Source: Burkholderia pyrrocinia
GTDB taxonomy: Bacteria; Pseudomonadota; Gammaproteobacteria; Burkholderiales; Burkholderiaceae
Assembly (NCBI RefSeq): GCF_018417535.1
Contig: NZ_CP070978.1
Coordinates: 2,666,001-2,730,000 of the forward strand
Direction of reading: 5' to 3'
Length of the DNA stretch: 64,000 nucleotides
Every line of letters starts with the position of its first letter. Within the stretch, counting starts at the first letter, position 1. The position numbers and the translations under genes are program-made. Below, one piece after another: positions 35,426 through 43,524 of the stretch. The notes beneath the pieces were generated by a model that saw nothing but the letters and a program-made list of their open reading frames with translations, did no database searches and was not told where the DNA came from.

Positions 35426-36424
35426 GTGACGTCTGCCGTCGCTGTCGCGCCCGCCGCCTGCGTTTCACCGGTTTCGTCCCTCGCCCATTTCGGCTTCCTG
35501 ACGCTGCCGAACTTCTCGATGATCGCGTTCTCGAGCGCCGTCGAAGTGCTTCGGATGGCGAACTACGTTGGGCGCGCCGACCATTACAAGTGGTCGATCT
35601 ATTCGCTCGACGGCGCGCCGGCGCATGCCAGCAACGGCATCGCGGTGCGGCCCACGCAGGCGCTCGACTACACGGACCTGCCCGACGTGATGATCGTGTG
35701 CGGCGGCATTCGCATCCGCGATGTGGTCGACGAGGGCGCGCGCGATACGCTCGCGGCGCTCGCCGAACGCGGGCTGCCGCTCGGCGGCATCTGCACGGGC
35801 GCGTACGCGCTGATGTCGAGCGGGCTGCTCGACGGCTATCGCTGCACCGTGCACTGGGAGAACCTGTCCGCGCTGCATTCCGAGTTTCCGCAGGTCGGCT
35901 TCGCCGACGAATTGTTCGTCGTCGACCGCGACCGGCTGACCTGCACGGGCGGCACCGCGCCGCTCGACCTGATGCTGAACCTCGTCGGCATGCGGTTCGG
36001 CCAGCAGCTTGCCGCGCAGGTGTCGGAGCAGTTCATCCTGGAGCGCATCCGCAGCTCGACCGACACGCAGCCGATTCCTGTCGATGCGCGCGTCGGCTTC
36101 TCGCGTGCCGAGCTGATCGAGGTCGTGCGGTTGATGGAGGCGAACATCGAGGAGCCGCTGTCGCTGGAGGAACTCGCGCGGCTCGTGCGGTTGTCGCAGC
36201 GGCACCTGCAGCGGATGTTCAAGGTGTACCTGAACGTGTCGCCGACCCACTATTACCTGACGATGCGCCTGAAACGCGCGCGCGACCTGCTGCGCACGAC
36301 CGATGCGTCGATCGCGCGCGTGACGACGGTCTGCGGTTTTCATTCGCCGTGTCATTTCAGCAAGGCGTACCGCGCGCAGTTCGGCCATGCGCCGAGCTAC
36401 GAGCGCAGGTTGCCGGGGCGCTGA
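35426..36424 (+). CDS. GlxA-family AraC transcriptional regulator (choline cluster)
   Basis: A 332-residue regulator. Residues about 20-195 are a DJ-1/PfpI-like sensor domain (GGICTGAYALMSSGLLDG with the nucleophile-elbow Cys; a TCTGGTAPLDLML strand). Residues about 230-330 are an AraC domain with two helix-turn-helix units (LSLEELARLVRLSQRHLQRMF and ARVTTVCGFHSPCHFSKAYRAQF). This architecture is shared by GbdR, CdhR and related betaine/carnitine regulators. Its position between permease and binding protein suggests that it controls this importer. The start is GTG at 35426 after AGGAGA; the ATG two bases earlier runs straight into a stop. Confidence 0.85.
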   Translation: MTSAVAVAPAACVSPVSSLAHFGFLTLPNFSMIAFSSAVEVLRMANYVGRADHYKWSIYSLDGAPAHASNGIAVRPTQALDYTDLPDVMIVCGGIRIRDVVDEGARDTLAALAERGLPLGGICTGAYALMSSGLLDGYRCTVHWENLSALHSEFPQVGFADELFVVDRDRLTCTGGTAPLDLMLNLVGMRFGQQLAAQVSEQFILERIRSSTDTQPIPVDARVGFSRAELIEVVRLMEANIEEPLSLEELARLVRLSQRHLQRMFKVYLNVSPTHYYLTMRLKRARDLLRTTDASIARVTTVCGFHSPCHFSKAYRAQFGHAPSYERRLPGR

Positions 36425-36527
36425 CCGTCAAGAATCATCCAGTCGCGACGTCGCCGGGATCGCGGCGCGCGGCTTCAATAAACGATCCCGCATTCATGCA
36501 AACGACATCACTTTGAGGAGAAGAAAG

Positions 36528-37475
36528 ATGAAGCGCCTATTGATCGCAGCGGTGTGCGGGATCGGGATAACCGCGCCGATGTCGGCCGTTTATGCGGCCG
36601 ATCCGCCCGTATGCAAGAACGTGCGCTTCGCGGATGTCGGCTGGTCCGACATCGCGGCGACCACGGGCCTTGCATCGACGATGCTGCAGGGGCTCGGCTA
36701 CAGCCCGACGAAGACGATCGCATCGGTGCCGATCACGTTCGCCGGGATCAAGAGCAAGCAGATCGACGTGTTCCTCGGCTACTGGTCGCCGACGATGGAC
36801 CCGATCATCCAGCCGTTCACGAAGGCCGGCACGATCAAGGTGCTCGCGACGCCCAACCTGACCGGTGCGAAATACACGCTCGCGGTGCCCGACTACGTGT
36901 ACCAGGGCGGCCTGAAGTCGTTCGCGGACATCCAGAAGTTCGCCGACAAGCTGAACGGCAAGATCTACGGGATCGAACCGGGCAACGACGGCAACCTGCT
37001 GATCAAGAAGATGATCGACGGCAACCAGTTCGGCCTCGGCAAGTTCAAGATGGTCGAGTCGAGCGAGGCCGGGATGCTGGTCGAGGTGAATCGCGCGATC
37101 CGCGACAAGCAGTGGATCGTGTTCCTGGGCTGGGAACCGCATCCGATGAACGTGCAGATGAAGATCGACTACCTGAGCGGCGGCGACGACGTGTTCGGCC
37201 CGAACTACGGCGAAGCGAAGGTACTGACGGCAACGCCGCCCGACTACGCGCAGCGCTGCCCGAACGTCGCGAAGTTCGTGTCGAACCTGCAGTTCACGAC
37301 GACGATCGAGAACCACGTGATGATGCCGATCATGAACAAGGAAGAGCCGAACAAGGCGGCGGCCGAGTGGCTGAAGGCGAACCCGCAGGCGCTCGACAAG
37401 TGGCTCGCGGGCGTGACGACGTTCGACGGGAAGCCGGGGCTGCCTGCGGTGAAGGCGTATCTCGGCGTGCATTGA
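36528..37475 (+). CDS. choX: Choline-type ABC transporter substrate-binding protein
   Basis: A 315-residue periplasmic protein. The signal peptide is about residues 1-24 (cleaved after VYAA). The mature protein has the OpuAC fold and the aromatic-rich features of choline binders (DVGWSDIAAT early, VFLGYWSPTMDPI, LGWEPHPMN). Such Trp/Tyr residues cage the quaternary ammonium group in ChoX. It would deliver the ligand to ChoVW. A GAGGAG lies 7 bases before the ATG. It follows the regulator gene by about 100 bases and is probably cotranscribed with it or has its own promoter. Confidence 0.88.
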   Translation: MKRLLIAAVCGIGITAPMSAVYAADPPVCKNVRFADVGWSDIAATTGLASTMLQGLGYSPTKTIASVPITFAGIKSKQIDVFLGYWSPTMDPIIQPFTKAGTIKVLATPNLTGAKYTLAVPDYVYQGGLKSFADIQKFADKLNGKIYGIEPGNDGNLLIKKMIDGNQFGLGKFKMVESSEAGMLVEVNRAIRDKQWIVFLGWEPHPMNVQMKIDYLSGGDDVFGPNYGEAKVLTATPPDYAQRCPNVAKFVSNLQFTTTIENHVMMPIMNKEEPNKAAAEWLKANPQALDKWLAGVTTFDGKPGLPAVKAYLGVH

Positions 37476-37528
37476 GCGGAGTTTTTCAGGCGTTTACCAC
37501 TTTTGGCTGAGGTTTGACTGTGGTCGCA

Positions 37529-37568
37529 CGCCCCCGAATGACAGGGTAGATACCGGTGTTCGGGGGCG
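37529..37568 (+). terminator. Stem-loop after the binding-protein gene
   Basis: CGCCCCCGAA (37529-37538) pairs perfectly with TTCGGGGGCG (37559-37568) around a 20-nt loop. There is no T tract. It probably marks the 3' end of the choline-transporter message. The rest of 37476-37812 is intergenic: GC-rich up to about 37680, then AT-rich. Confidence 0.5.
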
Positions 37569-37720
37569 ATCCTCACGCTTGTCCGGTGCGTGTCAACGAG
37601 TTTTCCGGAACCGGTCGAGTACCGGATTTTCGGCATAGCCGACTGCCGGCGAGCAACCGGCCAGTATCCCGTGCGCACGATTAAAAAATTGAAATACAGA
37701 AATATAATAACAATTAGTTA

Positions 37721-37741
37721 TACGAATTTCGAATTCGTATG
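37721..37741. promoter_or_regulatory. Palindrome in the AT-rich promoter of the effector cassette
   Basis: ATACGAATT and AATTCGTAT are perfect 9-bp arms separated by TCG. The site ends 71 bases before the first gene of the PAAR/M35 cassette, in AT-rich DNA (37680-37750). It looks like an operator or a strong cruciform. Confidence 0.4.
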
Positions 37742-37812
37742 ATTGAAAGTCCCTTTCGGATCGCGCATTTTGGTGTCGGTCATTCGCACCAATCTCACGA
37801 AGGGGAATCAGG

Positions 37813-38181
37813 ATGCCGCACGAGCAAAAATTACTCACTCATTTGTTTGCCATCATCGGCTCGCTTACCGAGCGAGGCGGGGGAAACGCCCGAACCAGCA
37901 GCGGGCTGACGGTTGCGGGGCCCGCGGTCGCCTGCGTGAGCAACGTCGTTGCTTACGCGGATGGCAGTGCGGCGGCTATTGCGGACGGCTCGACAGCCTG
38001 GATCGTCGGTGGTCTTGACTTGGCCGATCTCGGCGATTTCAAACGGCTCGCGTCTGTCGGCAGCGAACTCGATAACGGTGATGTCATCACCGGCATCTCG
38101 GAACGTGAAGGGCTGGCGTTGGGTAGCTGGCTTAGGGGGGTGACGCAACCGGACGCTATGCGTCAATGCGAGGTCGCATGA
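37813..38181 (+). CDS. PAAR-like small protein
   Basis: A 122-residue protein without signal peptide. The central segment (AGPAVACVSNVVAYADGSAAAIADGS ... LASVGSELDNGDVITG) has the short beta-strand and turn pattern (YADGS..I.DG, VGS.L.NGD) of PAAR-like proteins that cap type VI spikes in Burkholderia. The N-terminal 30 residues are helical. It is the first gene of a four-gene overlapping cassette and shares 4 bases (ATGA) with the next gene. The PAAR assignment is by pattern and is moderate; it could also be an adaptor. Confidence 0.5.
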   Translation: MPHEQKLLTHLFAIIGSLTERGGGNARTSSGLTVAGPAVACVSNVVAYADGSAAAIADGSTAWIVGGLDLADLGDFKRLASVGSELDNGDVITGISEREGLALGSWLRGVTQPDAMRQCEVA

Positions 38182-38738
38182 TCCGCTACTTTCTTGCACA
38201 AGGGGATCGCGGCGGCAGCGCGACGATCATCGAAGGGCTGCCGACTGTCACCTGTTCCAATCCGCCGCCGCGGGTGCATATCGCGACGCTCTATATGAAG
38301 ACCTATTGCACGGCTTGCGAGCAGGAAGGGTACGTCGCGCCGGAAGGTCCACGTTTACCTGGCACAGCGACGAATGGTCAGCCGTGGGCGCTGAGCGGCG
38401 ATATCAATGTTTGCGGGTGCAATCCATCGCCGGTTTTTTATGCCGAGCGGGGGATGCGCATGATCGTCAGCGATCAGCAGGTCGGAGCGCCGGTGGGGCT
38501 GGGTCGAAATCATGCTCATTCGACTTCGGCAACTAACGATGAACATGACGAACAGTATGTTTTGTGCGATGAGCAAAGTGGTCAACCGCTTGCGCGTGTT
38601 CGATACCGCATACATACAACATCAGGTCGAATCTTCAGTGGTGTCACGGATTTCGAGGGAAACACTCAGCGTGTAACAACACGTCGCGCCGAAAAACTTA
38701 GGCTTGAGGTCATGGAGAACAATAACGATGCCTTGTAA
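38178..38738 (+). CDS. PAAR-domain protein with C-terminal adaptor domain
   Basis: A 186-residue protein. Residues 1-95 fit a Burkholderia-type PAAR domain: IRYFLAQGDRGGSATIIEG, paired Cys in YCTACEQEGY, and SGDINVCGCNPSP. Residues about 125-185 form a separate beta domain (EQYVLCDEQSGQPLARVRYRI, then GRIFSGVTDFEGNTQRV) typical of PAAR- or VgrG-linked cargo adaptors. It would sit at the tip of a type VI spike and carry the effector encoded next. I start at the ATGA overlap (38178) and not at 38166. The stop overlaps the effector gene by 11 bases. Confidence 0.75.
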   Translation: MIRYFLAQGDRGGSATIIEGLPTVTCSNPPPRVHIATLYMKTYCTACEQEGYVAPEGPRLPGTATNGQPWALSGDINVCGCNPSPVFYAERGMRMIVSDQQVGAPVGLGRNHAHSTSATNDEHDEQYVLCDEQSGQPLARVRYRIHTTSGRIFSGVTDFEGNTQRVTTRRAEKLRLEVMENNNDAL

Positions 38739-39387
38739 CGAATATATTTGCGTCCACGATTCGGCAGTGACGAACACCAGGCATGGTTCGAAGCTTAAAG
38801 TTTTGCTGACGCTCAACGGCCCACCCATCTGCCCGACCATGACCGACGCAGAATTCAGAAAGCTGGTGATGCAACTTCGCGACGAAGGGGCAGACCTCGT
38901 GGAGGAGCGGCTCAAAAGACTGGCAGAGTGGCCGCAGGACGAACGTAGGCGTGTCTGGACGTGGTTCGGCGCGAATGATGAGGGGATTCGTCTTAGCCTT
39001 ATCACCGGACTGACTGCGACCCTGGCAGTCATGCGGTCACTAGGCCCTGGGAATTTTCTGAGGGCACATCCTGATCTGGATCGATCTCTTGGATGCTTGC
39101 CTACCAACAAGAATGTCGGAACTGTTGCGCACGTATGTGGTCCCGACACGGCAACGCACACGATAAGTATCCACGAGGAATTTTGTACGATTCGTGATCG
39201 AAGTCGGGCGGCCACCTCGAAGTTGTCAACTATCATCCACGAGTGTACTCATTTCAAGGATACGTTTGGGGCGAGCGATCCAAAATATGGAATCACGCGA
39301 TTTCTCCCGAAGTGGGGGCAAGATAACCCGGAGCTGGCAATTAAAAATGCGGACAGTATTTCGGCATATGTTGTATGGCTTGATTAG
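38728..39387 (+). CDS. M35-type zinc metallo-endopeptidase, candidate T6SS effector
   Basis: A 219-residue protein with the aspzincin (M35) hallmarks: HECTH at 171-175 (HExxH), then GASDPKYG at 181-188 (family GxxDxxYG, Asp184 as third zinc ligand), and NADS at 207-210 near the C-terminus. Two residues in four of the early region are polar, and three Cys (3, 8, 35) lie near the N-terminus. No signal peptide is present, so export by another route is needed; the PAAR gene before it points to type VI secretion. M35 enzymes cut proteins, some before Lys. The downstream gene starts 20 bases before its stop and is the candidate immunity gene. Confidence 0.72.
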   Translation: MPCNEYICVHDSAVTNTRHGSKLKVLLTLNGPPICPTMTDAEFRKLVMQLRDEGADLVEERLKRLAEWPQDERRRVWTWFGANDEGIRLSLITGLTATLAVMRSLGPGNFLRAHPDLDRSLGCLPTNKNVGTVAHVCGPDTATHTISIHEEFCTIRDRSRAATSKLSTIIHECTHFKDTFGASDPKYGITRFLPKWGQDNPELAIKNADSISAYVVWLD

Positions 39388-39799
39388 AGGTGTGATTTTC
39401 CTGTTTGTGGCTACAAATTCGTATGCTTGTGATGGATCCGAGAATTTGCCGGGCCAGAATTTTGACCTTATGTTTGAGAGTAATTCTGTGTCGGTGAGCG
39501 CGGAGCAAGCGGAGAAGCTGAGAGGCTGGGTATCAGATATGTTGTCAAGATTTCCGATTCGCGAAGGAGTAGCCGTGAGCGGCGTAGCGGAGTCGACGGA
39601 AACCGATCCCGAGGAATTATCTGCCAGGCGTGCCGAGGCCGCTCATCGTCTGTTACGGTATTTCGGATTAACACAAGAGCGCTATGCTATTCATAGTTAT
39701 GTCTATAAGCGCATGAGTATTCGAGACAGTGAAAATGCGAAGCGGGCTGAGATAACATTGCTTCCTGGCTGCCCCGGAAATTGTTGTGCCGATATGTAA
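39368..39799 (+). CDS. Secreted OmpA-like protein, candidate immunity protein
   Basis: A 143-residue protein with an N-terminal signal sequence (LIRGVIFLFVATNSYACDG). The Cys after YA could be a lipobox, but the fit is poor. The mature part resembles a shortened OmpA peptidoglycan-binding domain: FESNSVSVSAEQAEKLRGW, VSGVAESTETDPEELSARRAEAAHRLL and a closing NAKRAEITLLPG. It overlaps the protease gene and is the last gene of the cassette. A periplasmic partner gene after a toxin-like gene is the usual layout for immunity, so it may block the protease. An in-frame start at 39347 is possible. The DNA is noticeably AT-richer than the genome around it. Confidence 0.6.
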   Translation: MLYGLIRGVIFLFVATNSYACDGSENLPGQNFDLMFESNSVSVSAEQAEKLRGWVSDMLSRFPIREGVAVSGVAESTETDPEELSARRAEAAHRLLRYFGLTQERYAIHSYVYKRMSIRDSENAKRAEITLLPGCPGNCCADM

Positions 39800-39868
39800 G
39801 GCACCTCGTGAGGTGAGGCGGCGTCAGGGCATGTCCCGGCCGCCGTCTTGCAATGACAGACGTTCGAT

Positions 39869-40294
39869 TCACAACCCCTTCGTCGCCGCCGGCACGTCGA
39901 ACACGCGATCGAACGCCCACTGGAACACGAACGCGTAACAGAAGAAGAACGCGAACAGCCCGATATCGACGACGAACGCGTCGAACCACGAGATGTCGAG
40001 CCACCACGCCACGACGGGCACGAGCATGAAGATCAGCCCGCCTTCGAATCCGGTGGCGTGCAGGATCCGTCGCCCGAACGTACGCGCCGGCTGCCGGCGC
40101 GACGCTTCCCAGCGCTCGAACAGCGCGTTGAAGATCATGTTCCACAGCAGCGCGATTGCCGACATCGTCGCCGACAGCGCACCCGAATACACGAGGTCCT
40201 GCTTGAAGATCGCCGCGATCACGGGCGAGATGCAGGAGATGGCGATCGCTTCGTAGAGCACCGCCTGCGTGATCCTGCGCGGTAGGCCTTGCAC
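39869..40294 (-). CDS. PACE-family efflux transporter (AceI-like)
   Basis: A 141-residue inner-membrane protein with four transmembrane helices arranged as two BTP-type hairpins. Glu15 in helix 1 (VLYEAIAI) matches the essential Glu of AceI. The N-terminal half has NMIFNALFERWEAS and the C-terminal half ends FVFQWAFDRVFDVP. PACE pumps export biocides such as chlorhexidine or polyamines using the proton gradient. The start is GTG at 40294 with GGAGAAA upstream. It is divergent from a LysR regulator gene, the usual pairing for this family. Confidence 0.88.
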   Translation of the reverse strand: MQGLPRRITQAVLYEAIAISCISPVIAAIFKQDLVYSGALSATMSAIALLWNMIFNALFERWEASRRQPARTFGRRILHATGFEGGLIFMLVPVVAWWLDISWFDAFVVDIGLFAFFFCYAFVFQWAFDRVFDVPAATKGL

Positions 40295-40398
40295 GTTGTT
40301 TCTCCGGTTCGACGGCAACCGCCGCGGCACCGTGCCGCGACGTTCCGCAAGGCTATCCGCGTTGCGCGCCCGCTTCAATTCACCTAATCTCACCCCGA

Positions 40399-40413
40399 TT
40401 GAATCGAATTCAA
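40399..40413. promoter_or_regulatory. LysR-type operator between PACE and LysR genes
   Basis: TTGAAT-CGA-ATTCAA is a perfect 6-bp inverted repeat with the T-N11-A form of LysR boxes. It sits 28 bases before the LysR start and about 105 bases before the PACE start, as expected for an autoregulated divergent pair. Confidence 0.5.
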
Positions 40414-40441
40414 CCCGGCCGCATCCGGCCCGCGAGGCCCC

Positions 40442-41374
40442 GTGTTCTCGAAAATTCCCCTGACCGCATTGCGTGTATTCGAATCGTCGGCGCGGCTCGG
40501 CACGTTCAAGGCCGCCGCGGACGAACTGTCCGTGACGCCGGCCGCCGTGTCGCACCAGATCAAGTCGCTCGAAAGCCGGCTCGGCGTGCTGCTGTTCGAG
40601 CGCGGCGCGAGCGGCGTGAGGCCCACGGAGGAGGGCGAGCGCCTGTTTCGAACGAGCCACGATGCGTTGCTTGCGCTGAGTCGCGGGCTCGACGCGGTGC
40701 GGCCCGAAGCGGCCGACGAGCGCACGCTCGTGCTGACCACCACGCCCGCGTTTGCCGCGATGTGGCTGATTCCGCGTCTCGGCCGGTTCCGGCAGGTCGA
40801 TCCGCAATTGAACATCAAGGTGGAAACCGGCAACGCGCTCGCCGATCTCGAACGCGACGCGCGAATCGATCTCGCGATTCGCGCGACGTCGCGCACGTTC
40901 CCGGCGCTGCACGAGATTGCGCTGATCGACGAGTATTTCGGCGCGTATGCGGCTGCCGGGTTCGATGCGAATCGTTCGGACGAGCGGCTCGATTTGATCG
41001 AGACCGAGTGGGATACGCCGCTGCCGGTGTCGGTCGACTGGGCTTCGTGGTGTCGTGCGGCGGGCCGCGAAGCATGGCTCGAACGCGCGGTGTTCCGGCA
41101 TTACGACGACGAGCATTACGCGTTGCAGGCGGTGTTGCACGGGCAGGGCGTCGGGCTGCTCAGCTCCGTGCTGGCGGCCGAGCATGTCGAGCGCGGCGCG
41201 TTGACGCCGATCGAGCGGTCGGTGCGACTTGCCGGCGCACGCTTCGTCGCGCTGTGTCGACCCGGGCGGGAACGCGAGCCGCAGGTCAGGCGGTTTCTCG
41301 ACTGGCTCGAAGCGGAGATCGCGCAGACGCGTGCGGCGGTGGCGCGGATGGCGCCGATGAGCACGTCGAGGTGA
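40442..41374 (+). CDS. LysR-family regulator of the adjacent PACE pump
   Basis: A 310-residue LysR protein. The helix-turn-helix is residues about 1-60 (LTALRVFESSARLGTFKAAADELSVTPAAVSHQIKSLE). The effector domain runs about 90-300 and has the GcvA-like WLIPRLGRF start. It begins with GTG at 40442. Divergent placement and a palindrome in the shared promoter point to control of the PACE gene; the inducer is likely a substrate of the pump (inference). Confidence 0.88.
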   Translation: MFSKIPLTALRVFESSARLGTFKAAADELSVTPAAVSHQIKSLESRLGVLLFERGASGVRPTEEGERLFRTSHDALLALSRGLDAVRPEAADERTLVLTTTPAFAAMWLIPRLGRFRQVDPQLNIKVETGNALADLERDARIDLAIRATSRTFPALHEIALIDEYFGAYAAAGFDANRSDERLDLIETEWDTPLPVSVDWASWCRAAGREAWLERAVFRHYDDEHYALQAVLHGQGVGLLSSVLAAEHVERGALTPIERSVRLAGARFVALCRPGREREPQVRRFLDWLEAEIAQTRAAVARMAPMSTSR

Positions 41375-41426
41375 GATCGGGCGAGTGAGCGGGAACTCGA
41401 ACGTATCGGGTTCCGGTTGCCCGCCG

Positions 41427-42569
41427 TCACCCGAACCTGACGCAGTACACCGGCGGCAAATGCGCCGACACCATCTGCCAGTTGTCACCGCCATCGCCGG
41501 ACGTCCATAACCCGCCGGTCGTCGATGCCATCGCGAGGCGCGTGCCGGAATCGTCCACCGCGAGCCCGTGCCGATACACGAGGTCGTACGCCGGCGCGGC
41601 CGGCAACCCGTTCGACAAGCGCTCGAAACTGCGGCCGCCGTCGCGCGTGCGCGTGACGACGAACTGGCCGTTCACCGGAATCCGGCACGCATCCTTCACG
41701 GCCGGCACGAACCACGCGGTGTCCGGTTCGTTCGGATGCACGGCGACCGCGAAGCCGAAGCTCGAAGGCTGTGCCTCGATCCGCCGCCAGTGCTCGGCGC
41801 CGTCGGTCGAGCGGAAGATCGCGCAGTGATGCTGCGTCCACAGCACGTCCGGGTCGGCCGCGCACTGCACGACGCGGTGCGGGTCCTGCACGTTGGGCTC
41901 GCCGCGCCGCTCGGGCGGCATGTAGTCGGCTTCCATGCCGTCGGCGGTCACGCGCCAGGTCGCGCCGCCGTCGACGGTCTGCCAGACGCCGCCGCACGAG
42001 ATGCCGATCGTCACGTGCCGGCTGTCGCGCGGATCGACCATCACCGAATGGATACCCGGCGCGTCGTACCCGCCGCCGCCCCACTCGGCGCGTTCCGGGC
42101 GATCCCACAGCGGGCGGTTGAGCACCCACGAGTCGCCGTAGTCGTCGGAGCGGAACAGCCCGCCGGGTATCGTGCCGGCCCACAGTACGCCCGGCTCGTC
42201 GGCGCCGCCGGTTTCGAGCGACCAGATCTGCTGAAGCGTCCAGGGCGGCCGGGGCGGGCCGGGGGGCTCGTCGTCCGCGTCGCCCGTGCTTGCATGCGCG
42301 CTGGCGGGCGGTTCGTCGGCAGGCTGCGGCGGATAGACGGGGACGCTGCATTCTTCCCATGCGGCTGCGTCTGTGCGCCTGCGATGCAGTTTCACGCCGA
42401 AATGGCCGAGGTTGAGCGCGGCATAGAGCGTGCCGTCGCGCGGGTCGGCCAGCGCCATGCTGACCGGCTCGCCGACGAAGTGCGGGTCGCCGAGCGTCCA
42501 GCCGCCGTTTTTGTCGGAATGAAGAACGAACAGGCCCTTGCGGGTTGCGACAAGCAATCGGTCATTCAT
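41427..42569 (-). CDS. BNR/Asp-box beta-propeller protein (sortilin/VPS10-like)
   Basis: A 380-residue cytoplasmic protein without signal peptide. Several Asp-box motifs (S-x-D-x-G-x-x-W) are visible: FRSDDYGDSW, WQTVDGGATW, FRSTDGAEHW, TRTRDGGRSF and WTSGDGGDNW. They define a six- or seven-bladed propeller of the WD40/YVTN/BNR type. Such proteins are often annotated as exo-alpha-sialidase or glycosyl hydrolase, but sialidase active-site residues are not evident here. It follows a MoaD/ThiS-like gene by 82 bases; these two families recur as neighbours, hinting at a shared but undefined function. Confidence 0.8.
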   Translation of the reverse strand: MNDRLLVATRKGLFVLHSDKNGGWTLGDPHFVGEPVSMALADPRDGTLYAALNLGHFGVKLHRRRTDAAAWEECSVPVYPPQPADEPPASAHASTGDADDEPPGPPRPPWTLQQIWSLETGGADEPGVLWAGTIPGGLFRSDDYGDSWVLNRPLWDRPERAEWGGGGYDAPGIHSVMVDPRDSRHVTIGISCGGVWQTVDGGATWRVTADGMEADYMPPERRGEPNVQDPHRVVQCAADPDVLWTQHHCAIFRSTDGAEHWRRIEAQPSSFGFAVAVHPNEPDTAWFVPAVKDACRIPVNGQFVVTRTRDGGRSFERLSNGLPAAPAYDLVYRHGLAVDDSGTRLAMASTTGGLWTSGDGGDNWQMVSAHLPPVYCVRFG

Positions 42570-42651
42570 TTCGAGTGTCTCCTGTCGACCCGGATTGGCG
42601 CTTCAGCGCTTGCTCGGGTTCCATACACTGCTCGCGGGTGGGTACGACCCC

Positions 42652-42921
42652 TTATCCACCCGACAACGCCTGAACGACATACACGCGGCTCGCGCCGCCA
42701 AGCGGATCCGACAGATGTTCCCGGTCGCGTATCGGCCGGCCGTCGATAAACACGGCGAGATGCTTTCGCAGCGCGCCCTGGTCGTCGACGATGTAGCCGC
42801 GCAGTCGCGGCTGCTCGCTGAAGACGGCTTCAAACGCTTCGCTGATCGAACGCGCATCGACGTCGCGTTCGGGCGTTTCGATGTGCCGCTGAATCGAAGC
42901 GGCGAAGAAGAGATGAGCCAT
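42652..42921 (-). CDS. MoaD/ThiS-family ubiquitin-like protein
   Basis: An 89-residue protein with a beta-grasp pattern (HLFFAASIQRHIETPERDV ... LRGYIVDDQGALRKHLAVFIDGRPIRD) and the diagnostic C-terminal Gly-Gly (ALSGG). In MoaD and ThiS the terminal Gly is adenylated and then thiocarboxylated for sulfur transfer. No E1-like MoeB/ThiF gene or cofactor-synthesis gene is nearby, so it is an orphan carrier; a role in sulfur delivery or protein tagging is possible. The start at 42921 places the first strand at the N-terminus. Confidence 0.8.
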   Translation of the reverse strand: MAHLFFAASIQRHIETPERDVDARSISEAFEAVFSEQPRLRGYIVDDQGALRKHLAVFIDGRPIRDREHLSDPLGGASRVYVVQALSGG

Positions 42922-43048
42922 GGCGAGTAACCGGAAGGGAGCCGTGCGGGGCGTGGACGGCGGCGTCGGTTCTGTAGTGTAGGCGAAACGTTTCGTGGTT
43001 TGCGGCATTGCGGTGCAGCAGACGGCGATGCGTGTCGGCACGTATCCG

Positions 43049-43447
43049 CTACGCGTACTTGTCGCCGACCGTGCTGCGGATCGGGTGAGTGTCGTAGACG
43101 ATGATCATGCGCTCGATGCGCGCATCGTCGTCGAATTCGAACACGTCGACGCACTCGAATTGCACCGCGGAGCCGTCCTTCAGTCCCCAGTCGTAGACGA
43201 AATAGCCGGTGGCCCGACGTGCGCCGGTAGTGCTGACGCAGATGTCGATCGGCGTGATGCGGCTCTGTCCGGATGCCGACGCGACCTTTTCGAAGAAGGG
43301 CTGCGGCGCCATCCAGCCGAGAAACGGCGAAAATATCCGCGCATCCGGCGTGAACAATGCACAGATTGCGGCGATGTCGCCGCGTTCGAGCGTTTTCAGA
43401 TAGGTATCGACCTGCCGCGTGTATAGTGCGTCGGACGACGTGACCAT
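43049..43447 (-). CDS. SnoaL/NTF2-like protein
   Basis: A 132-residue protein of the NTF2-like cone fold: helix TRQVDTYLKTLERGDIAAICALFTPDARIFSPF, then strands TPIDICVSTTGARRATGYFVYDW and VQFECVDVFEFDDDARIERMIIVYD. The fold includes isomerases, hydrolases and binding proteins; nothing here fixes the activity. GGAGAAA precedes the ATG. It is divergent from a LysR regulator gene 77 bases away that probably controls it. Confidence 0.82.
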   Translation of the reverse strand: MVTSSDALYTRQVDTYLKTLERGDIAAICALFTPDARIFSPFLGWMAPQPFFEKVASASGQSRITPIDICVSTTGARRATGYFVYDWGLKDGSAVQFECVDVFEFDDDARIERMIIVYDTHPIRSTVGDKYA

Positions 43448-43524
43448 GGTATTTCTCCGCTGATTGTTGACGAGCCATCCGCGACCGCGAGTGCGATCGG
43501 CTCAACCACGATAGCGATGCAGCG

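Noticed and set aside
37813..39799. Part of a full type VI secretion cluster
   Set aside because: No tssB/C, hcp, vgrG or clpV gene is present in the window; only a PAAR-linked cargo cassette is supported.
41427..42569. Exo-alpha-sialidase activity for the BNR protein
   Set aside because: Asp-boxes are structural only; the Arg triad and catalytic Tyr/Glu of sialidases could not be identified.
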